Of a stretch of DNA of 64,000 bases, positions 1 through 12,545 are shown one piece after another. How positions within the stretch are numbered: the stretch's first letter is position 1; each line of letters begins with the position of its first letter. Below the pieces are notes generated by a model. It had not been told where the DNA came from. It saw nothing but the letters and a program-made list of their open reading frames with translations, and searched no databases. The position numbers were made by a program, and so were the translations under genes. The DNA comes from Sindora glabra (Eukaryota; Streptophyta; Magnoliopsida; Fabales; Fabaceae), in assembly GCA_020226215.1 (NCBI GenBank), contig CM035234.1, positions 53,385,275 through 53,449,274 of the forward strand. Direction: 5' to 3'.

Positions 1-444
1 CAGCACCCCTTTCCGCCATGTTTGGTTCCAGTTGCAGTTTCTTCTTGCGCTAGCTTTGGCGGAGAAACGCTGCAGACGAGCAGCTCTGTTGCAGCGCCAG
101 CTTCAGCAAAACAAGAAGTCCCAAAAGCCACGGCCACAACGGTTCAGCAAAGAGAAAAATGAAAACCGAAGGCAGAAGAAGGAGAAAACAGGCGGTGGGA
201 CTAACCAAATAGAAAGCATGGGAGAGAGGCAGTGGTAGCTGCCGGAAAAGTCTAAAAAAAAAAAAATGAGGAAGATGGACACGCACACACCGAAAGAAGA
301 AGGAGAAAGCTGCCAACTATTTATTTATTTTTTATAAAGTAAACGGTAGCAGATTTGCCCCTTTTTATAAAAGAAAACTGCGGCACTGTGTGAAAGTTGG
401 ACATTCCGGAGAGACAAAAAAAGCAATCAGTTGAATAAAAAAAA
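1..444. other. Unassigned GC-richer stretch
   Basis: No gene is recognised. The first 300 bases are richer in G+C than what follows and are open in several frames on both strands. The longest is a minus-strand frame (316 to 50) that is hydrophobic and low in complexity (Phe/Leu/Ser-rich). A TATA-like run lies near 362-374 on the minus strand. GC-rich, purine/pyrimidine-skewed stretches of this kind also occur inside the gypsy LTRs of this window (for example 5330-5900), so this may be the interior of the minus-strand LTR whose terminus lies at 1998. That is inference only. Confidence 0.3.
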
Positions 445-1372
445 TAAGGTGCTTTCTACTGTGTATTTATATTTTCAGGGATTTTGAAACTCAAGAGAAG
501 TGGTCCAACGAGAAATGGACACGTGGATAAGTTCATTAGTGATAAATTTGTTGATTTTATAGAGTTAACCCAGAACTTTTTGTAATTTCAAGTAAAGTTG
601 GTAACTCAGATAGCGAACCGAATCCGAAGGAAGAAGGCCAATGTCAGTTGTTGGAATCAGACACCATCTGAGTAGAGCTAGGCCAAGTATTTGACGCTTC
701 ATGTAGAGCTGAAGGCTAAAGCAGGAATATCTGTCGAAGAAGAAGGTAGAATCTATTGGGACCAGGAATTTCTCATCCTAGGTGGGATTGAAAGTTGGGG
801 GATGATGTACCTTTAATTTGTACATGTGGCGGGGCTTGTGAGGGGGGAGATGGGGAGCTTGGCGAGGAGGAAGAAGGGTTTGACGAGGGAGAAGAAGAAA
901 GAATTAGAGTTGCGAAGGCCTTCGAGAATAGTCATGATGTTGTTGATATGATTGAAGAAGAACTGATAACACCACAGAAAGAAGGGGCAGATACAAATGA
1001 AAGACAAGAAATAAGGTAGATACATGTGTAAACCCAAAACATCGGTCCATCCTCTTTGACGGAGGTGGTTCGAGATGGACTCCAACAAGGGCCAGCCATA
1101 GCTGCTTAGGATAGAACAAATCGGCAGCTCCGTCAGAAAGGACGATAAAGGAGTCACCATGGACAAACATGGTTGAGCATATGCTCATCATACTGGGGAA
1201 TGTTTTGAAAATGGGGCTTTACTTGAAATTACAAAAAAATTTGGGTTAACCCAGCAAAATCAACAAATTTATCACCAACCGACTTATCCACATGTCCATA
1301 CCTCATTCGGCCACTTGTCCTGGGTTTCAAAACCCCTGAAAGTAGAAATACATCGTAGACAACACCAAAAAA
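445..1372. repeat. Foldback structure with ~150-bp inverted arms
   Basis: Bases 445-597 reappear as an imperfect reverse complement at 1217-1372. The left arm carries ATAAATTTGTTGATTTT, GAGTTAACCCA and TAATTTCAAGTAAA, and each has its complement in the right arm in mirrored order. About 620 bp of unique sequence lies between the arms and contains a short acidic open frame (795-1019). Long inverted arms around a unique core are typical of foldback elements, Pack-MULEs or two opposed copies of one repeat. I could not find a clean target duplication outside the arms, so the class is undecided. Confidence 0.65.
598..1190. pseudogene. Possible captured gene fragment in foldback core
   Basis: Between the inverted arms the sequence is GC-richer than the flanks. 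One plus-strand frame from about 595 to 792 is open except for two nearby TAG codons (about 667 and 673) and has gene-like composition (KLVTQIANRIRRKKANV, then EEEGRIYWDQEFLILGG). The following open frame 795-1019 is Glu/Gly-rich. I do not recognise the protein. It may be a fragment of a host gene picked up by the foldback element, or chance. No intron, start or polyadenylation signal can be assigned. Confidence 0.25.
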
Positions 1373-1998
1373 TAAAGGTAGAGGCACCGCAACCGAGAGA
1401 AAGATGAAGCAGCCATGAGTTTTTATTCCACGTTTCTCACTCTACTAAGTTTGTTTTTCTCAAGCAATTCTAACCTTCAATTAACCCATAATTAGTCTCA
1501 AACTTCCATTTAATTTATCTCAAGAAAATCATTTTGTGAAGTTGATTTCAACTTAATTATTTTTATCTTCCCATAATAATTATTTTAATATTTTTTCAAT
1601 TCCCAAAATAATTCATAAAATACAAGTAAGTAGTTCCATAATTCCTTGCATTTCTTATTACAATTTTTTTCAACTTGTGAATACTTTCACAATTCTCAAA
1701 ATAACTTATTGAATATAAATTTATTTCATAAACCTTTATACCCATAATTACTTAATTTATTTTCAACTTTTGCAATTTACAAAAAATAATTTATAAATTA
1801 CAAATAAATTACTCTATAGATTTTTTTTAATAAAAACTATTTAAATATACCCCAAATCAATATTGACTATTTAAAGTATAGTTAATCCAAAATTCTTTAT
1901 TTCAAAAAATAAATTTAAAACTAATATCATTCAAATAAACAATTTATCCAAAAATTTCAAAATTTATACAAGTGTGTATTCAAACTTGGGATATTACA
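1373..1998 (-). mobile_element. Minus-strand gypsy LTR terminus (fragment E)
   Basis: The segment ends ...CTTGGGATATTACA at 1998. In reverse this is TGTAATATCCCAAG, the same start as the family A and B gypsy LTRs elsewhere in the window. Immediately to its right the sequence resumes inside a family A LTR, which therefore lacks its first ~560 bp, so this fragment looks like a later insertion into that LTR. Its other end cannot be seen, and it may run beneath the foldback structure or out of the window. There is no coding content. Confidence 0.55.
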
Positions 1999-4572
1999 CA
2001 TGTGCTAAAATTACCAGCAAAACTTTACAAAAATTAAAAAGAGGAATCTTATGATGGAAGCTTTAGAAATTAAGGTTTTATATAAAGCAATTTTGGCTCT
2101 TTTTTTGCACATTTTTTTATGCCTCTTCCTTGCAAAACCATGAGCTCTCCAACATTATTTTACTAGGGTTTTCAATGTTCTATCTTTTCCTAGAGGTTTT
2201 ATCCATTTCTAGCAATGTAACCTAGGTTCTTTTCTATGTTTTTCAAGTTTTGATGTCAACTTCATCTAAAAAACTTCTAAAAATTTGGTTTATTGTAGTG
2301 AGGTTGTTCTTTCCTATTCTAAGTGGTCTTTAAAAAGAAAGTTGAGGTGAGGGGCAACTATTCCTTGTTGTATTGGGTTTTTTTATAAAAGATGAGGAGA
2401 TTTGATGACATTTGCCATTGTAAATATAAATTGAGTTGTGATGCTAAATGGTTTGATTTTGATATTGTATACGTATTGATATAAGGATATGATGTTTGTA
2501 TTATAGTGTTAAAATGAGTAGGAGGTGATTTATCAAGTTTTTCCTCAAGGAATGACCATAGGAAAATTGTAAAAATAATATTTTGTTAAGAAATTTTAAT
2601 GGTGTGTTTATGTTTCACTTTGGAATTAAAGGTTAGGAATCATTTAAATCTTATTTTTTGGTATAATCATGCTACAAATAGTGTTATGATAGGTGTGAAA
2701 AAAATTTAGAAATTTTTGGAAAAGTTTAGAGTTATGAAAATGTATTTGAATGGACTTTGGTTCCAATAGCTTAAAATAGAATTTTGAATTATATATGTTG
2801 TTGTTTCGTGCTATTTGTGCCATAACTTGAATGAAAAAAATTAAAGTAATTGATATTCTTTGATTATTAACATGTTAGTAACCTTGTATAGAAATTTGGT
2901 AGCAATTGAATTTGATTTGGATGTCAAAAGGCTCCTTTTCCATAGCAACTCTAAAATTGCCTAGAATTGATAATTTAGAGTTTTAAGTTCTATATGAATA
3001 ATATTAACATGTTAATTTTGAGAAACAATTAAATTTTTTCATTAATTAATATGTTAGGAGTGTTGTATAAAAATTTGATAATAATTAGAAGTGGTTTGAA
3101 ATTTGAAAAAGGACTTTTATTATGAATGCTTTTATATTGTCCTATTTGAATTTCATCATTTTGGTATTAAGTGAACAATACTTAAAGATAATTAAATAGT
3201 GAGAAAATTGTTGTTTGATGTACATTAGTTTATTAAAAGCATTAAATAAAAATTTGATAAAAATTTGGATAAATTTGGGAGCCTCAAAAGGCACTAAACC
3301 ATAGAAGTCCTCCACATTACATAGCAAGTTTAATGCTTGATTATTCTTGTTAAGTGATGTTGTAACAAATTGAAGTTTAAGAAATGATTGATAGTGCTTG
3401 GACTCTTGGACTATAATTTATAGCTATGCAAAAGACTTAAGTTTTATCATTGTCATGAATAAAAAGGGTTGTGTATCAACCTTTACATAATGTCATATGA
3501 TGATAAATTGCGAATGTGAATAAGAATGGATAGATTTTATGACATAGTTAGTATTTTGACTATGCTATAAATTTAAAATGAGTAATTGATGTTGCGGCTA
3601 GCATCATAATATTACTTAACATGAATTTAATTTTTGGGGGGAATTATTCATTTTTTATAGAGAATGATAGGAGTGGTAAGGATTAGAGGGATAAGATCGT
3701 GGCTTAATGCTTAGGGTCATGAGGGTTAAAGCTAAACTAAAGATATAAAGAGAAACCTATACACTAATTATTGCTATTCTTTAGAGAAACTTTTGTAAGC
3801 ATTATATAAAAAAGTTATAATAGATGCAACAAAGTAAAATTAGATCATTATTTATTTTACTTTGCTAGATACATATGTATTTGATTTATTATGATGAAAA
3901 CTCCCTAAAAAGGGGAAAAGTAGCCAATTATTAAGTATTTTAATGCTCACACTCTATATTATTGATCTTTCATTTATAGATTCTAAACATAGATTGCCAA
4001 AGAATGACTGATATCTATATAAGAACCTTCTTATTGCTTAGGGAACTTTCCAGATTATATTCCAATATAGATTCCAAATGATAGCAAATATGATCTTGTA
4101 TTAATCATTTTATAGGAGTCAAAAAGCTAAATTCTGAATCAAATCCTCTTGTCATTAATCCTATTTTACCCAACTATTCACAAAAGGATATATTCAGTAG
4201 TTTTAGTTTTGTTAGTATGCAAAATCCTTCATTTTCCTCATCTATTGAATCTGATCCTAAGGAAGACCCCTAATTGAAATAGGATTGGTCAAATTAGAAG
4301 TTTCTCTACTTATAGCATTGTATGTAAACTTTTGTTTTTGTAAAATTTAGTACTCTTTATAAATCTTTTTATATATATAAATTATATATTGGATTTTTAA
4401 TTACATGTGTAGCTAATTCTACTTTCTATAAATGCCTATTTTTGTCTTTAGTAAAGATAAGTTGTAAAAAGTCAAAAATGTTTTAAAAGCTTGTAAGGAT
4501 AGCTAGTTAGTAAATTTATACTAGTCAAGTATCTTTACACCGATCATAGTGCCTGAAAGTCGAGTTATGACA
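1999..4572 (+). mobile_element. 5' LTR of family A chromovirus (truncated)
   Basis: This segment aligns along its length with 14669-17447, the 3' LTR of the same element, and in reverse with the solo LTR at 30778-37993. A shared landmark near the left is ATGGAAGCTTTAG followed by TTTATATAAAG. It ends ...GAGTTATGACA at 4572, three bases before a primer-binding site, which identifies it as the 5' LTR. The first ~560 bp of the LTR are missing, replaced by fragment E. Confidence 0.85.
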
Positions 4573-4574
4573 AA

Positions 4575-4587
4575 GTTGGTATCAAAG
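4575..4587 (+). other. Primer-binding site of family A element
   Basis: TTGGTATCAAAGC directly follows the 5' LTR. It matches the usual plant primer-binding site (TGGTATCAGAGC, complementary to initiator tRNA-Met) with one changed base. It fixes the element's orientation and the LTR boundary. Confidence 0.8.
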
Positions 4588-4607
4588 CATGATTAAGGAT
4601 AGTTATT

Positions 4608-7600
4608 TGTAATATCCCAATTTTAAATTTTATAAATTTCTATGATTGTGGATAAATATTTATTTATTTGATTAATAGTTGCCTTTAAATTATTTTTGAA
4701 TTAAAGATTTTGGGATATTGAAAATAATATTGATGATAGTATTTGAAAATTTATTTATTTTTATGTATGTCCATTAATGATTTAAAATTAGATTAAAATA
4801 ATTTTCTATGCAAGGAGTTTCTCATAAATTAAGAAAAATTTTAGTGTTATGGGTACAAGAATTAATGAAAAGATTTATTTGTATTTTATAAATTATCTTT
4901 GGGAATCGAGGAATATTCAAAATAGTCATTTTAGAATTTTTTAAATTTTATCAAATAATCACAAATATATTTTTATAAGTATATATTGAGGGAAATTTAA
5001 GAACATATGAGATGAAATTTTAAATAAAAAAAATTTGTAAAAAGTGGGTTTTTGTTTAAATGAAGGCTTAAGATTAACCCTTAAGAAACAATGGTTGAGA
5101 TTTAAAGAAGGATGGACTTACGTTAGGGTGAGAAGCATGGAATCATCCCCATGGCTTTTTAATTTTTTTCTCTCTTTATTTTCGAGAAACTTCCCTCTTT
5201 TCCTACATTTTTATAAAATTCCCTCACTCATTCAATATGTCATCACCCTTTTATTTTTTTCTGGTCCTCCTTTTCTTCATTGCTCGAGTACAACTCTCTT
5301 TCTCCTACTTTTTTTCTTTCTTTTGCAATAACTTCTCTTTCTTTTTCCCGTCGCCCACTTCTCCACGGCCTTCCCCTTCCTCTTCCTCTTTCTCGACATG
5401 CTTCCGCCAACGAACCAACTGTTGATAGTGCCACATCTCCCGTTGCCGGTGACGCTGCCATCAGTTAAGGAGCTGGCCACCTTGAACTTGCAGTTTCAGC
5501 TGTCAGTCGTGCTAATGAAGGGTAGCAAGGAGATAGTTGACAAGCTAGACTTCTCTCCAATATTCAGGTGGCACCAGAGTTTCCCATGACTTTTCTACAC
5601 GTCTTCCCCAGCTGTGGCAAGTTGGGGGCCTTTTGAAGAGCGCCTGAGCTGTAAGCTTCTCTTTACTTTAATCACTACTAGTGGTTGCCGAGAGAACCAC
5701 ACTGGTTGCCTACCATTTTCTCTTATCTGTTCACCAAACTTCTAGCCATTCGTGAAGAGTGGAGTAGCTTCGTTATGCGATGCACAAAGTGGCAGAAATA
5801 GGGAGCCACTACTCCTTCTTCAGTTGTATCTGCTACCCTTGCCGGTGATTTGGAGTTATCGATAGTTCTCTACAGAGAAGGTGAACTATTTTAGCTCAGA
5901 AAACTTTAATATTGTAATTTGATTTAGGATTATTCACAAAATCTCTAAAACTTAATCCATTCTTGAATTCTGTCATTTATGGTTTCAAGCTATTTGATGT
6001 TTAATCTATATACTGTTAAGAATTATTGATTACTTGATGTCTTGTGGGATATCATAAAGGCATGATTTGGATGGTGATGTTGAACTATAATACAACCTGA
6101 TTTTGTATAAATATCTATATATAAATTAGTTTGGGATTTATGCTTATGATTAGAGATTGATGTTGATGTATTATTCCATAGTAGACTTTTGGAAGATTAT
6201 AAGATAAAGGCTTAGTCAGATTATTCTTGTTGGGTTATGACATAATTTAATTATGTATATGTATTAAAGTGGGATTTAAGTTCATGATTAGAATCTTTTT
6301 AGAAAATTGTATTCTAATATTTGGGGCTGTTTCATATTTAAAATATAAAGCCTATTCCACGCATATTTTGAGTAAAGTATAACTTTAAGATATTGAAAAT
6401 AAGTATGTGATTAGCTTTAAAGAAATAAAGATTGAGGATAATTGAGTGGAATAGTTGGATTATCAATTAATATTAGAAAGTACAAGAAGTAAGTCATATA
6501 GAATGCTATTAAATTATGATTAGAATATGGTTCTATGATAATTGGAAAGAAATTATGAAATATGCATATAATTGTAATGTATTATCATAAATTGACATAA
6601 AGGAAGAGATAAAAGGTAAAGGCGAAAGAGATAGGAATCCTTGAAGCTGTTGAGCGATCTCAAATAAGTATATATCTCACCATTGATTTCATCTTAATAT
6701 AAGATGACTTAATTATATTCTTCTTATTGGTAATATAGATTTCATATTTATTATATGAACTTAGTTTCTTAGTATAAGAGTAATTAGTTACTAAAAGGGT
6801 GTTAGTTGATCATGTTAGTGTATATGCCCTAAAACTAATCATATTGGTGATTGTAATTTTGAATCATGTTATTTTAATGGCAATTCCAATTATTATATTT
6901 ATATATATTGTTTGCGTAATATATTTAATTATAATAATAACCTTAGAATAATTGTATTCTTAAATGTCCCTAGTCATATATCATTGTGGATTAGGTTGCT
7001 TTGATATGTTAAGACTAGCATGTGTGAAAACTTATAAGGGATATTAACTTTACACATGAGTACAAGTTAGAGAACTTGTATACTGGACCGACCCATATTA
7101 AGAACACTACATGAATCGTTATATGAGTGTCATAAATGGTTCTTAGTGATCATTATTAATATGGTCCTTTGACCTGAGATCACCAAGGTTCCCTACATGT
7201 GAGTTTCATATTTTGATACTATTCTATGTCACTAATAGTTAAGTGAATGCAAGGGTAGATATTGGATATGTCACATATCATGCGGAGGGGTTTGTGTGAT
7301 CAAGATGGGATTTGTCCCTCCTATATAACAGGAGTAACATCTATGGGCCCCTTGATTAAGTAAAGCTGAGAAAATGCATGGCCATGCTCAGATGAATTGA
7401 CATGAGATGTCGATTACATTTGTTTCAGTCAGCTTATTTAGGAATCAAGAAACCTCAAGATTGGGCTATACGGGAATGACACGGTCCATGTCTCGTGCTC
7501 AATCTAGATGTATAGGACAAAAGGACATAAATGATGTTCACGTGTAAAGGTTTAGTCAAATCACCGACTTTCTCATTACTTGGGTAACAATGATGTGTTG

Positions 7601-9421
7601 CTAGACACCAATCTTTATTTATGATCATTAATATGATTAATGGTCATTGCCAACGTAATGAGAGCCTGTAGGGTCGCACACTTAAAGCTTAGTGAATTTG
7701 GAATTAATGGACCAAATTGTTTGGGCTTAATATTTGGGAATTCATGTTATAATTATAAGGCCCAATAGTAAGCCTATAATTATACAATGGAATAAGGCCC
7801 AAATAGGTTAGATTTTTCTATGCACCTATTTAAATAGGCTTATTAGGTAATAATAGGACTACTATTATTCTTCACGCACCCCAAGTAAAAGCATAGAAAA
7901 ACCCTAGCCACTCTCCTTGACTAAAATCTCTGAAGAGGTGTAGCTAGCACTACGAGGTCTAAGGAGATCAATTCCAACTGGTGTGTGTAGCAGACATTCA
8001 TCGGTGATTCACGGGTTCGTGTGGATACCACAGAGGTGCAGCCACAAAACGTTGTACTGGTGATCTGATTTACTGGTTCCCATTCCGGTTCGTGATTTGG
8101 AAACAGATCGGATTTGCTGCAGCGGTCAGAAGAATTTTGCCGAAAGGTATAAACCCTAATCCCTAATCTATGGCGTTCTAAATTCGCATGGATCCTTGGT
8201 GGAAATCGTGCAAAAATTTTATTCCGCTGTGCATGTATGATGCGCGATTTCCAGCAGATCAGAGTGCACAATGAAAGTATAATAGTAGCAATAATTATTG
8301 ATGGATTTTGATTGAATTCAATGATATGGTATAGGAATGCCTATATTGCTATGTGCTTAATATTGTCTAATGACGAAACTATGACTTTGTATTGCAATGC
8401 TATACATAATTGTGATATGGGAGTTGAGCTCTTTTGTATTTATTATTTGAGGATCATACCAATAGTGGTATTGGAAATTGTGAATGGTGATGGATAGTGT
8501 GATAGCCAAATGTAAAATTCCTGGCTAACAAATAAAAAGAATATAAGAGGGATTTAAGAGTCGAATGGGAAATTCCTTACTAACAATTGAGAGAAGGATA
8601 GAATTAACCTTGATACCATAGAGCAACTAATATGGTTATTTATGATTGACTTCTATAGATGATGTGATTATGATGATCTATTTGCATCTGAGCCTTAATA
8701 GCTATTTATAAGTGTGATGCCTACCTAAAATAGGTAGTATATGATATTGAGTTCCAACAGAAAATTGAGACTCCTATGATTTTGTTATAAGAGATTAAGT
8801 TAAGTTATGCAGGTGAACTTCCATTTCAGAGCATGGTTGCACATATTTCAAAAATCAGGAAATGGGTTTGCCAATGTTTTCTTATTTAATGTATGATTAT
8901 CTCATGATTATTATATATACAAATGATCACCTACAAAATATTAGTAGATATATGTTCACTGGGTTTATATAACTCACTTCATTTTATTTCAATATTTTCA
9001 GGTTGATATAAATATGTTTGAGCTTATGGCATCTATGGAGAAACAAGACTATCTTACTAAAGATTTGACAGTTGGGAGTAGTATTAATGTCATAGAAAGA
9101 TATTTGTGGATTTCTATGATATATTGAGTTGCTTATCTATGTATAAGTTTGAGTTTGTATAATATTATACAAATACTTGTTGTTATTGTTATAATTGTTG
9201 TAATTGAAAATCTATATAGGTGTTGTATTTTAAGGTGTATAGCCCTCGAGAAATGGCTAATAATAGGGGAGATTTTGCTTTTTTTTTAAATTTGCAATGA
9301 AAATTTAATTCCTCTTGGAATTTGTAAACTCTCATTAGATGGAAAGAAGAAACATTTGTTAAGGCTCGTGGAAACCATTAATGGGATCCACGGTAGTCAC
9401 AATCAGAAGTGGGTCATGACA
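4608..9421 (+). mobile_element. Solo LTR, gypsy family B (copy B1)
   Basis: Begins TGTAATATCCCAATTTT and ends GGGTCATGACA, flanked by a perfect 5-bp duplication TTATT (4603-4607 and 9422-9426). It lies in the leader of the family A element, so it is younger than that element. It is homologous to 26030-30360 and 51634-55202. Without the family C insertion inside it, it is about 3.37 kb long. There is no internal retroelement coding region, so it is a solo LTR. The GC-rich part at about 5330-5900 contains several short overlapping open frames on both strands that I regard as non-genic. Confidence 0.88.
6813..8256 (+). mobile_element. Solo LTR, family C (copy C1, 1444 bp)
   Basis: Begins TGTTAGTGTATATGCCC and ends GATTTCCAGCA, flanked by the perfect 5-bp duplication GATCA (6808-6812 and 8257-8261). 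The related LTR B2 shows the uninterrupted site (TTAATTGATCAAAGTGTGCAG near 29170), which confirms the insertion point. It is homologous over its length to 34100-35708 (shared AGGTTCCCTACATG and TGCTAGACACC-type motifs). The 5-bp duplication and TG...CA ends mark it as an LTR. The superfamily is not determined because no internal region is present. Confidence 0.88.
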
Positions 9422-9589
9422 TTATTATTGTAGAATCAAAAGAGAACCTAACTAGAATATGGAAGCTATGGAAGGTTAAAGGAAGATCATATATCAATCA
9501 TGGTGGATCCATAAAGCTTAATAGGTATTTTTCTTATTCCTTTTCTAGAAAAGTAGTATTTACTAATTAAAGTTATTTTATAGAATTAT

Positions 9590-10800
9590 AGCTAGGAAAA
9601 GAAAAACTTGAGCTAGAATGTCTCGATGAAAAACTAAGGTGCATCTAGAAGTACTAGAGCATGAAGCCTTTGTGAATATACCTCCAGAAAACTTACATAT
9701 AATAGAAAGAGAGCAACTTGAAGCTCTAGCATAGATTATGATGCTATAATAGACTTTTGAAAAATTTTTAGCCTAAAACTAGCATCCTATTGCTCCACTT
9801 CCAACTTCACTAGCACCAAGGCAATAAGTTCCCCTATTGCCTCTTAGGGAATAGTTATAGATAGTACATAAGTTTCAAAAACTAAACCCCTTAAAGTACA
9901 ATGGTACAGATCTATTAATAGATCTCTATCAATTTATAGATCAAATAAAAAGAATTCATAGACTATTAGGATGTAGTGAAAACATGATGGTGGAATTAAT
10001 GAGTTATCAATTATAAGATGTGGCTCATTTCTAGTATGTTCATAACATTGAACCACTAATCGTTACTAATGAACTAATTACTTGGAAGCAGTTTGAAGTT
10101 AAACTAATAGATTTCTACACCAAGCATTAGGAAAGCAAAAGCCCACTAATTTAAAAGATTGACCTAGGGATCTTAGCTTAATACGATGCACAATTCACTT
10201 GCTTATCCTGATACGTAGAACAGTTAGTGCCTACAAAGAAGGCTTGTGTGAATCAATTCATGTATGGTCTTTAAGATTATTTCTATGATTAATGGACATT
10301 TTGAATGGAATGATGTACAAGCAAGCCTTGGATCAAGCAACCAAAGTAGAGATAGGTGCCAATAAGAGACAAAGTAAAGAAACAAGCTTAACAAAAAGGA
10401 CAATATTTCAAGGAGTAAGAGCAGAGATATAAGAATGGCAATAATGGCTTAGAATGTGCTAGTTGGAAATGTGCAGATGGGAAGAAATAGATTCCCATAC
10501 CAAAGAAACTTCCAGGGAAAAATTCCTAGTAGCAAATCAAAAGTAGGTCTTAATGTTTCAAATAGGACCCATTTATTTCCAGATCCACTCAATAAACCTT
10601 CTCACTATCAATGATGTAATCTTAGTCATTTCGAGCCATGCAAATCCTACTTCAAATGTAGGCAAATAGGACATCAAGCTTTTGAATTCATGACAATGCC
10701 CCTAGTGTGTAACCTACTCAAAATACAATTGTAGCAAAACTACTAACAATGTCAAATAGGAAAAACAAAGGGAAGAAGCTAACTAGGACTTAAGCAAAGG
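9590..10800 (+). pseudogene. gag: Ty3/gypsy gag relic (family A)
   Basis: This is the gag region of the family A element, with many stops. Around 9940-10330 the translation keeps the retrotransposon gag pattern: ELITWKQFEVKL (usual PLTWEQFKEAF), DFYTKH, YDAQFTCLS and VNQFMYGL. Near 10645 a degenerate zinc knuckle reads SYFKCRQIGHQAFEF, in which the first Cys has become Tyr and the last is lost. In an intact element Gag forms the particle that packages the RNA. The start was not assigned, although an AT-rich leader precedes it. It is non-functional. Confidence 0.75.
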
Positions 10801-10829
10801 TGTTTACCATGACGTGCCAAGAAGTATAA

Positions 10830-12545
10830 GCTGTGGTGGTGACAAGTACTATTTTAGTTAAAACTTTTCTAGTAAAATTTGATCTTGGTGCTATGCATTC
10901 ATTATTCTTACAACCTACAGTGTTAAGGGGCATATGATATAGATAGATAAATATTCCACTTTGATTGATTTAATTATATTAGAGATGGAAGATTATGATA
11001 TAATTTTATGAATGGATCGATTATCAAAATATTATACTTGTGTTGACTGTTATCACAAAACTATAACTTATCAACCAAAAGGGATAGAAGTTCAAGTTCT
11101 TCAGGGTGAAAGGAAGGCAAGGATGCCAAGTTTTGTGTTATGTATGAAAGTTTGAAAACTAGTAGATAAAAGATGCATTGTGTGGATAGCATCAATAAAG
11201 GAGGTTGAAAAGGAAAAAGTGGGAATAAATAAAGTTCTTGTAGTAAAAAAGATTTCCCAATGTTTTTCCAAAAGATTTACCTAGGTTACTAATAGATCAA
11301 GAAATTGAATTTACAATTGAAACTATTCTTGAAATATATCCAATTTCTATAACACCTTATTGGATAGTGCCAACAAAATTAAAGGACTTGAAGAAGCAAT
11401 TACAAGATTTGTTAGATAAAGGTTTTATACAACCCAATACATGACCATGGGGAGCACTAATGCTATTTGTAAAGAAAAAGGATGGTATGTTACAACTATG
11501 TATTGATTACCTGTAGCTGAATAAGGTCATTACTAAGAACAAGTATCCTCTACTAAGAATAGATGATTTATTTGACTAACTGCAAGGATCTTGGTACTCC
11601 TCAAAAATCGATTTGTAGTCAGGTTAGAATCAATTGAAAATTTGAAAGGAGGGCATTCCAATAATAGCATTTCGGATTCATTACGTCTATAAGTTCTTGC
11701 TTATGTTATTTGGATTAACCAATGCTCCAATAGCATTTATGAATTTGATAAATCAAATTCTAAATCTTTCCTATATAAATTTATTATTATATTTATCAAT
11801 GATATTTTGGTATATTCTAAGAGTGAGAAGAAGTATGCATAGCATCTGAGAATCACATTACAAATATTAAGGAAGCATGAGTTATATGCCAAATTCTCAA
11901 AATGTGAGTTTTTGATGAAGAAAGTACATTTCTTGGGTCATGTTATGTTGTAAGAAGGAATACAAGTGGACCTTTAAAAGGTGAAAGTTGTGCTTAAGTG
12001 GCCACGACCATCCTCGATGATGAAAATACATAATTTTCTCAAACTAGCTAGATATTATGAAAGATTTATAAAAGGTTTTTCAAAAATAGCTAGACCATTA
12101 ATCAAGTTAACTCATAAAAGGGTTAAGTTTGTGTGGAAAGATGAATGTGAGGAAAGTTTTTAGAAATTGAAAGAATGCCTTACTTCTACCTTAATATTAG
12201 CATTCCTTAATAATATAGAAGGATATACAATGTATTGTGATGCTTTTTGATAGGGATTAGGATGTGTATTAATGCAGCATGGTAAGCATGAGATAAATTA
12301 TCCCACTTATGACTTAGAAATGGCAATGGCAATGTTTGCTTTGAAAATATAGAGACATTATTTATATTAGGCTACATATGAAATTTTTACAAACTATAAG
12401 AGTATAAAGAACTCAACATGTGATAAAAAAAAGTGGATAGAGTTTGTAAAAGATTATGATTGCACTATTCACTATCATCGAAGTAAGGTTAATGTACCTA
12501 TTAATGCTTTGAGCCAGAAAGCTCCTAAAGGTAAGGAAAAGAAGT
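10830..12545 (+). pseudogene. pol: Ty3/gypsy protease-RT-RNase H relic (family A)
   Basis: The protease is seen as FDLGAMHSLF near 10880 (usual FDSGASHSFI). RT runs from about 11280 to 12160: DKGFIQPN, WGALMLFVKKKDG, LCIDYL, LNKVITKNKYPL, the catalytic box as FINDILVYS (usual FIDDILVYS; Asp to Asn at 11798-11800), then FSKCEF and FLGHVML. RNase H follows: GYTMYCDAF, YPTYDLEMAMAMFALKI, then WIEFVKDYDCTIHYH. The order PR-RT-RNase H is that of Ty3/gypsy. Multiple stops and frameshifts make it dead. The best-kept open stretch is 11981-12163 (finger/palm region after the catalytic box). Confidence 0.85.

Noticed and set aside
813..1191. Two overlapping minus-strand frames with a phosphatase-like string (DSFIVLSDGAADLF)
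   Set aside because: The match to the PP2C pattern is a single short motif, no other PP2C motif is present, and the frames cross the foldback core.
5044..5589. Cluster of short frames on both strands in a GC-rich part
   Set aside because: Lies inside solo LTR B1; frames overlap on both strands, are low in complexity and show no domain.
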